Source: a virus. Taken from it: a stretch of DNA of 50,349 nt. The stretch lies in the IMG/VR virus record IMGVR_UViG_3300032331_003172, positions 1-50,349 of that record, one strand, 5' to 3'. Shown in pieces: positions 43,438 through 50,329 of the stretch. The translations under genes were made by a program, and so were the position numbers. Positions within the stretch are counted from its first letter, which is position 1, and each line of letters starts with the position of its first letter. The notes beneath the pieces were generated by a model. The model saw nothing but the letters and a program-made list of their open reading frames with translations. It did no database searches and had not been told where the DNA came from.

Positions 43438-43884
43438 ATGTCAACAGAAGAGAAAAAAGACTTTAATAAAATATTCGAAGGTGAAAGAAATGAATGGAAG
43501 GAGAAGATCCAGGTGATTTCTTTGCAGATGAAGGATATAAAGACACTAGCAAAAGCCCAGGTGGATCTTTTTAGTCAAAGACAAATATTGCTGGAGTACA
43601 GCTATAAATTAGCATCCATAATTTCTAAACTAAACACAAAGTATAGAAGCGAAAAGTCTAGGAAACTAAAGGATTACTCTGAAAATAATGATGTTCGATA
43701 CGGATCTAACGAGAAGACTGTTTTAATAGAAGGAGATTTAAGCGAGATCCTAGAAAAAATAGAATTGGTAGAAGGACATAGAAAATTTATAGATCAAACC
43801 ACACAAACCGTGGATCACATGCTTTATGGTGTGAAGAGTCGCATTGCTCTTGAAGATTACCTAAGGGGCAACACAATTAAATAG
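43438..43884 (+). CDS. Recombination mediator, UvsY-like
   Basis: The product has 148 residues (T4 UvsY has 137), almost all helical. The central part (LFSQRQILLEYSYKLASIIS, later KLNTKYRSEKSRKLKDYSEN) and the segment KTVLIEGDLSEILEKIELVE follow the layout of T4 UvsY: helix, helix, basic YxR..K segment, then E-K-T-V-L before the C-terminal helices. UvsY loads the UvsX recombinase onto gp32-coated ssDNA as a heptamer. Position between a gp32-like/primase pair and a UvsW gene supports this, since in T4 uvsY also neighbours uvsW. UvsX itself is not in the window. Sequence similarity is modest, so the call rests on size, layout and context together. Confidence 0.72.
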   Translation: MSTEEKKDFNKIFEGERNEWKEKIQVISLQMKDIKTLAKAQVDLFSQRQILLEYSYKLASIISKLNTKYRSEKSRKLKDYSENNDVRYGSNEKTVLIEGDLSEILEKIELVEGHRKFIDQTTQTVDHMLYGVKSRIALEDYLRGNTIK

Positions 43885-43896
43885 AATATATAATAA

Positions 43897-45420
43897 ATGC
43901 TTAAATTCCAAGTTTCTGAAGACCAACAATGGATGATTCTTTTAGAGTCATTAGACGAGGTCGAGAAGAAACAAATAGAAATATCTCTCACAAAGAAGAT
44001 CCACAACTTCTATTTTCATCCACTGGTAAAGAAAAAACTATGGGATGGGAATATTTGTTTTGTTGAAAAAAGGGGTGGCTACTGGAAAGTCCCAATAGGC
44101 CTCTGGAGAGAGGTTATGCAAATAGGGGAAGACTATAATATAAAGATTGAAATAAATGGTCTTGACAACATCATCAATCCGAATTTAACCCTCGAGGAAT
44201 ACACTTCATGGGTTAATGACTTTTTTGCAGATTCCGATATAGAGCCAAGAGATTACCAGATAGAAACAGCATGGAAGATTATAAAGTATAGATACTCAAT
44301 TTCTGAGGTGGCAACGTCTTCTGGAAAAACCCTTATCTCCTTTATGATATTTGCTTATCTTAAATCTAAAGGACTGGTTCGTAAATTCATGATGGTTGTG
44401 CCTAGCACCAATCTTGTTTTTCAAGGAAGCGATGATTTCGATGATTATGGTCTTGCTAAGCTTGGAGTTAAGATTCAACAAATAGGTGGTGGTAATAAAT
44501 TAAGGGAAGGATGTGATTTAATTATTGGAACATTCCAATCTCTAGTTAAACAAGACAAGGAATTTTTTGAAGAGATTGATGCAGTTTTTGTTGACGAAGC
44601 GCACCACACCAACTCCAATTCTATTAAGAAGATAGTTTCACATTGCATGCACTCTAAATGGAGATTCGGATTAACCGGAACTTTGACCAAAAGAGGCACT
44701 GCAGATTATCTAACCATTCAGCAATTTCTAGGACCACTCGTCGTGGAAATCCCACCGAGCTTTCTATTTGCCAATAACTATGCAACTCCCGTTTCTATCA
44801 AGGTTGTTATTATGGACTGGTTAGAGAAAGAGTATAAAGAGAAACTAGCGGATCTTAAATTGAACAACAACAACCTGGAGGGGAATGAAGTTTATAACAT
44901 AGAAAGGAAACTTGTGATAGAGAGCAAGAAGCGTCTTAATTATGTAGTTGACTTCATCAGTAAAACATCTAAAAATTCACTGGTGTTATTCCAATCTGTA
45001 AAGGACGAATACGGAAAACAGATATGGAATTTAATCAGGGAAAAGAATAACGACAAAGAGGTTTTCTATGTTGACGGAGAAACCGATGAGGGATTAAGAG
45101 AAGAATATAAATCTAGAATGGGAGGGGGTAACAATAAGATTCTCGTTGCAACCTATGGTACGTTCTCCACAGGTATTTCCATAAATAATCTACATAATAT
45201 CTTTTTAGTTGAGTCTTACAAGAGCGAAGTTCTCATAAAACAGAGCTTGGGTAGAGGTATGAGAAAAATGGAGGGCAAGGAAAAAGTTAACGTTATTGAC
45301 TTCGTGGATGACTTTTCCACTCCTAAATACCAAAACTACCTTATTAAGCACGGAAATGCCCGTATAGAGATCTATAAAAAGGAGGGCTTCGAATACCGGG
45401 TTTTTAATATAAAACTTTAA
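43897..45420 (+). CDS. uvsW: DNA helicase, UvsW-like (SF2)
   Basis: The product has 507 residues (T4 UvsW has 503). The N-terminal ~110 residues match the small UvsW DNA-binding domain in size. The Q-motif region is EPRDYQIETAW (about 116-126). Walker A is ATSSGKT (139-145). DEAH is at 233-236 (VFVDEAHHTN), motif III is GLTGTL (258-263) and motif VI is KQSLGRGMRK (448-457). UvsW unwinds branched recombination intermediates and R-loops, which helps switch from origin-dependent to recombination-dependent replication. It follows the UvsY-like gene by 12 bases, with GAATATATAATA in the gap. All core motifs are intact and the call is secure. Confidence 0.9.
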   Translation: MLKFQVSEDQQWMILLESLDEVEKKQIEISLTKKIHNFYFHPLVKKKLWDGNICFVEKRGGYWKVPIGLWREVMQIGEDYNIKIEINGLDNIINPNLTLEEYTSWVNDFFADSDIEPRDYQIETAWKIIKYRYSISEVATSSGKTLISFMIFAYLKSKGLVRKFMMVVPSTNLVFQGSDDFDDYGLAKLGVKIQQIGGGNKLREGCDLIIGTFQSLVKQDKEFFEEIDAVFVDEAHHTNSNSIKKIVSHCMHSKWRFGLTGTLTKRGTADYLTIQQFLGPLVVEIPPSFLFANNYATPVSIKVVIMDWLEKEYKEKLADLKLNNNNLEGNEVYNIERKLVIESKKRLNYVVDFISKTSKNSLVLFQSVKDEYGKQIWNLIREKNNDKEVFYVDGETDEGLREEYKSRMGGGNNKILVATYGTFSTGISINNLHNIFLVESYKSEVLIKQSLGRGMRKMEGKEKVNVIDFVDDFSTPKYQNYLIKHGNARIEIYKKEGFEYRVFNIKL

Positions 45421-45427
45421 TTTCGGG

Positions 45428-45435
45428 GATATATA
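45428..45435 (+). promoter_or_regulatory. Candidate promoter core GATATATA
   Basis: The octamer ends 20 bases before the start of the gene at 45456, directly after uvsW. It would begin expression of the nucleotidyltransferase cassette, separating it from the recombination block. Confidence 0.45.
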
Positions 45436-45455
45436 CATAAAAATAATTAGGTTAG

Positions 45456-46049
45456 ATGCGCATAAAAAGATTTGATGATTTTAATAGTCCCATTAACGAG
45501 TCACGCCATTCGTCAAGAGAATACAGCTACTCTGACTATTTTGAGGGTAAAAACAAGTTTAGCAAATGGCTAAGAGGAGTTTCTAATAACCTTAAGTGGG
45601 ATGCTAAAGAATTACAGGATCAAGCTGCAGATTCGAAAAGCAATATTAGCGGTGGACAAACTGTTAGCAGTATCAGATCTATTTTTCCCACACTGGGCAG
45701 AGTTATTTTTGGTGCCGGTGCCGCTGTAGCGGACTTCTTCTCCAAAGGAGACTCTAAGGACAGCTTAAGTAAACTTTCTAAGAAGGATATAAAAACCAAA
45801 AAAGAGGAGCTCTTAGATGACTGGGAGAAGAGACAACTTAAGGGCAAAAAGATAGAACAAACAGACGCTGAAAAGTTTTACAAATCTGGAGTGTTAAAAG
45901 GTAAAGGGTATTTCGGAAAGGAATACAATCCCCTAAATCCTAAGAATGACGATGAAAGAGCCTATTCCGAATATCTGGGAGGTGCAATGTCAAGATACTA
46001 TGATAAAATAGAAAATCCAATTTATGCTAAGAGAGAAAAAAGTTCTTAA
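45456..46049 (+). CDS. Unknown protein with capsid-targeting-like N-terminus (197 aa)
   Basis: It begins MRIKRFDDFNSPINES, which parallels T4 internal-protein capsid-targeting peptides (MKTYQEFIAEA): basic start, two aromatics three apart, then Ile-x-Glu, the T4 prohead protease consensus, at I13-N14-E15. The rest is Lys/Ser/Asp-rich with one weak hydrophobic stretch (about residues 79-93, LGRVIFGAGAAVADFF) and a charged, helical second half (KKDIKTKKEELLDDWEKRQL). If packaged, it would be processed and possibly injected with DNA. It overlaps the start of the next gene by 26 bases. The packaging idea is inference and no enzyme motif is seen. Confidence 0.6.
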   Translation: MRIKRFDDFNSPINESRHSSREYSYSDYFEGKNKFSKWLRGVSNNLKWDAKELQDQAADSKSNISGGQTVSSIRSIFPTLGRVIFGAGAAVADFFSKGDSKDSLSKLSKKDIKTKKEELLDDWEKRQLKGKKIEQTDAEKFYKSGVLKGKGYFGKEYNPLNPKNDDERAYSEYLGGAMSRYYDKIENPIYAKREKSS

Positions 46050-46962
46050 CTTCGAGGGATTCAAGAAGATGTTTGAAGGAGGGGCGGCAATAAAGTCATC
46101 CAGAAGAATCCGTGAGGATGAGTATCCAAAAACTCTAGAGCATATACAACAGGTTCTCTTTCCCATTTTAGACATAAATCCAGCAGAAAAAGGCAATGAA
46201 TACCTAGTAATAGGAAGTATAGGCAAGAAGAGCGATCCTTCAGAGACATCAGGAGATTTGGATATAGGTTACAACGGTGCTTGGTTTTCTCAAAAGGAGG
46301 GAATTCCGTATAAGGAGTGCTCCAAAAAAATCATGGACATTTTACAACCTGAACTTGCTACTGTATTGGGATTTGAGCCAGAGATCAAATATATGCCAGG
46401 CCTTAATATAGTGAGTATAGGATGGCCTATAGAAGGAGATATAAACAAAGGCACGGTCCAACTGGATCTTATTCCTTTATCAAATATCGAATGGGCCGAA
46501 TTTATATACTATTCTCCAGACTATAAGAAGGGTGAGAGCAAATATAAGTCAGCTCACAGAAACTGGCTTTTCTCCGCTATTCTTTCTGCGAGAAGAAACG
46601 AACTGGAAAGGGATGAAGCGGGAGAGATCTTAGACTATGATTCTCCAGTGCTTATTTTAAGCGATGGTCTTTTCTGGCACACTAAATCTTATAAGGGAAA
46701 GATAAAAGCTAGACTTAAACACTCTCAAAAGATTCCAGGAAGCGAAAGATTCGTAACGAACAATCCCCAGGAATTTATAGATTTCACATTGGGCAAGGGA
46801 TATAAACCAGAGGACGTTAAAAGCTTCGAGGATGTGTTTAAAATCATAAATTCTCCAAGTTTTGACCTTTACGACAAACTTCCTGAAATAAAGGAAAGAT
46901 ATATTGAATACCTGGATCGAGTAAAATTACCGGTTCCAACTGAAATAAATCAGATCTCTTAA
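46024..46962 (+). CDS. DNA polymerase beta-type nucleotidyltransferase
   Basis: The product has 312 residues. The pol-beta superfamily signature is present: VIGSIGKKSDPSETSGDLDI with G64-S65 and D78/D80, plus a third carboxylate in TVQLDLIPL (D148). These bind the metal pair and nucleotide triphosphate. The later part (PVLILSDGLFWHT; SFEDVFKIINSPSFDL) is a helical/mixed region with no known name. The N-terminus VLNFEGFKKMFEGG is somewhat like the capsid-targeting-type starts of its neighbours. Members add nucleotides to RNA, proteins or small molecules. The substrate is unknown here. It overlaps the preceding gene by 26 bases and lies 28 bases upstream of the ligase/NMNAT fusion, suggesting a joint nucleic-acid or nucleotide-repair role. 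Confidence 0.72.
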   Translation: MLREKKVLNFEGFKKMFEGGAAIKSSRRIREDEYPKTLEHIQQVLFPILDINPAEKGNEYLVIGSIGKKSDPSETSGDLDIGYNGAWFSQKEGIPYKECSKKIMDILQPELATVLGFEPEIKYMPGLNIVSIGWPIEGDINKGTVQLDLIPLSNIEWAEFIYYSPDYKKGESKYKSAHRNWLFSAILSARRNELERDEAGEILDYDSPVLILSDGLFWHTKSYKGKIKARLKHSQKIPGSERFVTNNPQEFIDFTLGKGYKPEDVKSFEDVFKIINSPSFDLYDKLPEIKERYIEYLDRVKLPVPTEINQIS

Positions 46963-46990
46963 AATAAAATAAAGACTAATAAAATATTGT

Positions 46991-48982
46991 ATGTCGGGAA
47001 TAACCCATTTATATGAGCTTTACAACAAGAAAGGAAAGGATTTTATAGACAGTCTTTTAAATTCTTACGTGACCATCAACGAGAAGATTGACGGATCTGC
47101 ATTTATCTTTGAAAGAGATGAAGAGAGCGGAAAGTTCAAATTTTACAAAAGAGATCAAAGAAACCCTATCACTCTTGTTGACAGGACTCTAATGAAGTAT
47201 TACGAAAAACCTATCCAGTACATCGAATCACTTCCACCTCACATTATTCAAAGAATCCCTAGAGGTTGGAGATTCGGTCTAGAGTATCTGTCCACTGTTA
47301 ATCCGGTAGAGATAGTTTATGATAGAGTTCCCAAGAATAATTTAATCCTCTCCTATATCCACACAGATAAGGTTGACGATAGGTATAAAGGAACCATACA
47401 GAATAAAGAGGAACTTGACACCTGGGCAGATATCTTAGGCGTGGAAAGACCCCCGATTATTTTCCAGGGCAAATTAAACCCGGATCAGAAAGAGCAGATT
47501 CTAAATTTCCTTAGAACCCCTTTTGAAGATCTAGTAAAAGAATATAAGACTAGAAGCTTTGTAGCTTTTATCATAGGCGTACTTAATCCTGATTTAAAAA
47601 CAACAGCCCTAAATATGGACTTGAATAAGCCTATAGAGGGAATAGTTTTCAGATTCGGTGAAGAAGGATCAAACCAAGAACCTATACTATCTAAAGTTGT
47701 AGATCCAGTATTTACGGAACTTGCTAAATCTAAAGCCAAGAAAAAGAAGGAGGAAAAGCCTAGCGATTTCTTAGGAATAGCAATACTTGATGTTATGAAT
47801 TTCATTCTTGAGAATGGAGTTGATTCTTTCGAGTTTAGTGGAGAAACAGAGGACGAGAGATACATCTCTTTCATCTCTGATGTTTTCTTTAAATTCTTGG
47901 AGGAATATTCAGAGAAGTATAAGAGCGCTGATTTCCAAGAGCCTGAATATCTTAAGAAGGAAGAATTTAGACTTAATAAAGATATGCTAAAGGACAAAAG
48001 GGTACTTAAGTATATCGACGAAGACGAGTCTTTCGAATCTTTATATAAGCTCATTCTTAATTCATTCAGAAAGATAAAGAAGAGACCTGGTGGAATTATC
48101 ACCACAGGGATCATGGACCAGTTTAATGATCTGGTTACTCAGATAGAAAAAAGAGTTGCTGTTAAGAAGAAAGAGACTGTAAACGAGTCTGAAATGATTT
48201 CTTTCTTAGACTTCAAAAAGAAGAACATAAAGAAAGTTGATTATCTAACAACAGAGTCTGACGAGTCTCAGGAATCACCAGAGAACGAGGATGATTGCTT
48301 CTATTCTTACAATGAGTTTATTTCAGCTTTAGAAAAAGTTGACACAACCAAAAAACCTAAATCTAGAGATATCTCGGAAGACGCAGACGAAAAGAAGGAA
48401 CTCCAACCCGTTAACATGATAGTTGGAAGATTCCAGCCTTTCCATAATGGACATCTCAAGATGGCTAAAAAATTGAAAGAGAAAAACGATCTTCCTTGTA
48501 TAGTTGCAGTTGTTCATCCTGACCACAATAAATCTAAAAAATCTCCATTTAAGCAAGATCTAGTCAGAAGATACATGGAGGGTGTTATTAAAGAGAACCC
48601 TGATTTGATTAAAGGATTCTTTATAGTAAACAGGGGTCTTCTTGGAGTGATATACGGAACTGCTAAAGAACACGGATTCCTAGTAAAAACAATAGGAGCA
48701 GGTGCGGATAGAATAGAAGACTATAAAAAACAAGAGGAATATCTAAAGAAACACGGAAGTGATTTCCCTGAAGATATCCAAGTGGTTGAAACCCCTAGAA
48801 CTGTAACTGCGACAGAGGTAAGAGAAAAACTTAAAGATGAGGACTTTCTAGGATTTAAAAAATTAGTACCGTCTTCGGTTGCTTCTTTTTACCAATCCCT
48901 AGTTTCAGCTTTAAACGAAACAGACGTCAAGGAGTCAGAAATCTCTGGAGAATCTGAAGATCTAAAAGAAATAGAAAAATAA
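46991..48982 (+). CDS. Fusion of ligase-type adenylation domain with NMNAT-type nucleotidyltransferase (663 aa)
   Basis: The N-terminal domain (about 1-245) has covalent-nucleotidyltransferase motifs of RNA/DNA ligases: KIDG with K32 as the likely AMP-bound Lys, GWRFGLEYL (motif III, E98), IEGIVFRF (motif IV) and ILSKVVDP (motif V, K235). A helical middle (about 255-395) precedes an acidic linker (about 396-472). The C-terminal domain (about 474-640) has the NadM/NadR-type start VGRFQPFHNGHLKMA with HNGH at 485-488, and a closing TATEVREKL in place of the usual ISxTxxR. That domain type transfers AMP or CMP to a phosphorylated acceptor such as NMN. One chain thus combines polynucleotide joining and nucleotide adenylylation. 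The actual substrate is unknown. Confidence 0.75.
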   Translation: MSGITHLYELYNKKGKDFIDSLLNSYVTINEKIDGSAFIFERDEESGKFKFYKRDQRNPITLVDRTLMKYYEKPIQYIESLPPHIIQRIPRGWRFGLEYLSTVNPVEIVYDRVPKNNLILSYIHTDKVDDRYKGTIQNKEELDTWADILGVERPPIIFQGKLNPDQKEQILNFLRTPFEDLVKEYKTRSFVAFIIGVLNPDLKTTALNMDLNKPIEGIVFRFGEEGSNQEPILSKVVDPVFTELAKSKAKKKKEEKPSDFLGIAILDVMNFILENGVDSFEFSGETEDERYISFISDVFFKFLEEYSEKYKSADFQEPEYLKKEEFRLNKDMLKDKRVLKYIDEDESFESLYKLILNSFRKIKKRPGGIITTGIMDQFNDLVTQIEKRVAVKKKETVNESEMISFLDFKKKNIKKVDYLTTESDESQESPENEDDCFYSYNEFISALEKVDTTKKPKSRDISEDADEKKELQPVNMIVGRFQPFHNGHLKMAKKLKEKNDLPCIVAVVHPDHNKSKKSPFKQDLVRRYMEGVIKENPDLIKGFFIVNRGLLGVIYGTAKEHGFLVKTIGAGADRIEDYKKQEEYLKKHGSDFPEDIQVVETPRTVTATEVREKLKDEDFLGFKKLVPSSVASFYQSLVSALNETDVKESEISGESEDLKEIEK

Positions 48983-48992
48983 CCAAATAAAA

Positions 48993-49538
48993 ATGAGAAT
49001 CATAACTAATTTTGATGATTTTAATCCCTCTATGAATGAGTCAGACGGATTCGGAACATCACCATTCCTTCTAAAAAAGACCAGTGACGTTTATCACTAC
49101 TTTTTCAACATCGAAAACGAAAATGGAACTGACAATGAAATGGGATATCACCTTATCATAGGAAAGTATTCTGACATCGAAGTAATCGATGGAGCAAAGA
49201 ACTCGTATTGCGTTTTAACCCTAAACCAAGTTGCTCACGAAATAATAGACGATATTGCTGTTGGCAAGGAAGATATTCCTTTAGCAAATGAAGATAAATT
49301 TAAAGCAAAAGGAAACGAGGTTTCTAGACTTATGGAGTACTGCTGCAAGTGTATTCAGAACTATCTTGAGCTTAATCCTAAAGTTACCAGAATATATGAC
49401 GAGATCCAGGATAATCTAGTTTTTGAAGGTGAAGGAACATACATAGAGTTCATGAAATCCATAGTTATTTCTTACCTGGGATCAAATTGGTCAGTACAGG
49501 AGGGAGCTTCTAAAAAATCAGTTTTAATCACTAGATAA
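48993..49538 (+). CDS. Unknown protein with capsid-targeting-like N-terminus (181 aa)
   Basis: The start MRIITNFDDFNPSMNES closely matches that of the gene at 45456, sharing FDDFN and NES plus a 15-base identical DNA stretch (TTTGATGATTTTAAT). The rest differs: a beta region (YHLIIGKYSDIEVIDGAKNS), a Cys-containing helix (LMEYCCKCIQNYLEL) and a C-terminal tail ending SVLITR. No domain is recognised. The gene begins 10 bases after the ligase/NMNAT fusion. The shared N-terminus on unrelated bodies implies a sorting or processing tag, not a catalytic part. Head packaging is the leading inference. Confidence 0.6.
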   Translation: MRIITNFDDFNPSMNESDGFGTSPFLLKKTSDVYHYFFNIENENGTDNEMGYHLIIGKYSDIEVIDGAKNSYCVLTLNQVAHEIIDDIAVGKEDIPLANEDKFKAKGNEVSRLMEYCCKCIQNYLELNPKVTRIYDEIQDNLVFEGEGTYIEFMKSIVISYLGSNWSVQEGASKKSVLITR

Positions 49539-49593
49539 GGAAACAACGGAGGAATTTTTAACTATAATAAACAAATTAAAAAAATTTTAAAAC

Positions 49594-49776
49594 ATGGAAA
49601 CATTCGAAAAAATGCAAGCCCTTTTGGAGCAGCTTAAACCTGATGCTCAAAAATTCTTTGAAAAAGGTAATGGTTCAGCGGGTACTAGAATTAGACAAGG
49701 TATGCAAGAACTTAAGAAATTAGCTCAAGATTTAAGAGCTGAAGTTCAAGAAGCTAAGAAAACTAAAACTGCCTAA
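49594..49776 (+). CDS. Histone H1-like small protein (Hc1-type)
   Basis: The product has 60 residues, helical and rich in Lys/Gln/Glu. The core KFFEKGNGSAGTRIRQGMQE and KKLAQDLRAEVQEAKKTKTA follows the pattern of histone H1-like Hc1 proteins widely present in Bacteroidota (a GN-x-x-AGTR-x-R-x-x-xQ-x-x-KKLAQ-type motif). It would bind DNA or modulate packaging or host nucleoid state. Length matches the bacterial short form. A long A/T-rich leader (49539-49593) precedes the start with no Shine-Dalgarno sequence. The gene supports a Bacteroidota host and was probably acquired from one. Confidence 0.75.
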   Translation: METFEKMQALLEQLKPDAQKFFEKGNGSAGTRIRQGMQELKKLAQDLRAEVQEAKKTKTA

Positions 49777-49805
49777 TCTTTTTTTAAACCCCAAAAATAT
49801 ATACA

Positions 49806-50045
49806 ATGAGCTATTATTTAGTAAAAGTAAACACTGAATCAGGTGAAGTAAACAAAAAGGGAGATCCCGTAATGAAAAAATGGGAATTTCTCGTAGCAGG
49901 TGATTCTGTCACTGAAGTGGAAAAAAAAGTCGCAGAATATATGGACGGCACTGTTGGGGGATTTGAAACCTTCGCGATTTCAAAAACCAAAATTGAAGCT
50001 GTCATATACGACAAAGATAAATATGCAGAAGAACTTCTCAACTAA
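49806..50045 (+). CDS. DUF4494-like small protein (79 aa)
   Basis: The sequence starts YYLVKVN, has MKKWEFLVAGDSVTEVEKKV in the middle and ends KTKIEAVIYDKDKYAEEL. This resembles the Bacteroidota family DUF4494, with its pattern of an N-terminal strand, a 'yLVdA.s.tEAE' helix start and a C-terminal K-x-I-x-x-V-I strand. The function of that family is unknown. It overlaps the next gene by 23 bases, so the two are probably co-translated. A small beta-alpha-beta fold is likely. Confidence 0.65.
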   Translation: MSYYLVKVNTESGEVNKKGDPVMKKWEFLVAGDSVTEVEKKVAEYMDGTVGGFETFAISKTKIEAVIYDKDKYAEELLN

Positions 50046-50274
50046 TGAGGGAGACACCGGATCTTATCCTCCCCCTCAGTCACCCATAGCAATTCAGCCA
50101 GGTGACACAGGATTTAAAACGGTAGGAAAGGGCTACAATCGATTCATTTGGACCTTTAGCGATTGGGACAAAAGAAAAAAGAAGATCATAGACCCGGATA
50201 AAAATTGGGGGTTAGCTTCCAAACCGATGTCAAAATCCGAATGGGATAAAAAGAAGAAAGATCTATATCTTTAA
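50023..50274 (+). CDS. Small protein, unknown (83 aa)
   Basis: I choose the ATG at 50023 (MQKNFSTNEGDTGSYPPPQS). The longer frame from 49900 lies almost wholly within the DUF4494-like gene and its added peptide is unnaturally Lys/Trp-rich. The protein has a polar Pro/Gly/Thr-rich N-terminal half and a basic Trp/Lys-rich C-terminal half (FIWTFSDWDKRKKKIIDPDK, later SKSEWDKKKKDLYL). The repeated W-D-K-(K/R)-K motif suggests nucleic-acid or protein contacts. A terminator follows. No family is recognised. Confidence 0.6.
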   Translation: MQKNFSTNEGDTGSYPPPQSPIAIQPGDTGFKTVGKGYNRFIWTFSDWDKRKKKIIDPDKNWGLASKPMSKSEWDKKKKDLYL

Positions 50275-50285
50275 GCTATTTTTAA

Positions 50286-50318
50286 AAAAGGACTTATATT
50301 TATAAGTCCTTTTTTTAT
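50286..50318 (+). terminator. Rho-independent terminator
   Basis: AAAAAAGGACTTATA (50286-50300) pairs with the mirrored arm ending in a run of seven Ts, with a very small loop. It lies 11 bases after the stop of the last gene and closes the final transcription unit in the window. Confidence 0.88.
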
Positions 50319-50321
50319 TGA

Positions 50322-50329
50322 TATATAGT
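50322..50329 (+). promoter_or_regulatory. Candidate promoter core GATATATA (next unit)
   Basis: The octamer lies four bases after the terminator T-run, as also seen at 1023 after the terminator at 959. The downstream gene would begin beyond the right edge of the window. Confidence 0.4.

Noticed and set aside
43897-45420. Type I or III restriction helicase subunit
   Set aside because: Length and motif spacing match UvsW (503 residues), with recombination genes next to it and no methylase or specificity gene.
47485-48114. Minus-strand 209-residue open frame
   Set aside because: It is antisense to the ligase-type gene, Ser/Leu-rich, and arises from the Lys/Glu-rich plus-strand coding sequence; no motif or promoter.
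49900-50022. Upstream start for the last small gene
   Set aside because: The added 41 residues are an out-of-frame reading of the DUF4494-like gene; ATG at 50023 gives a normal short overlap.
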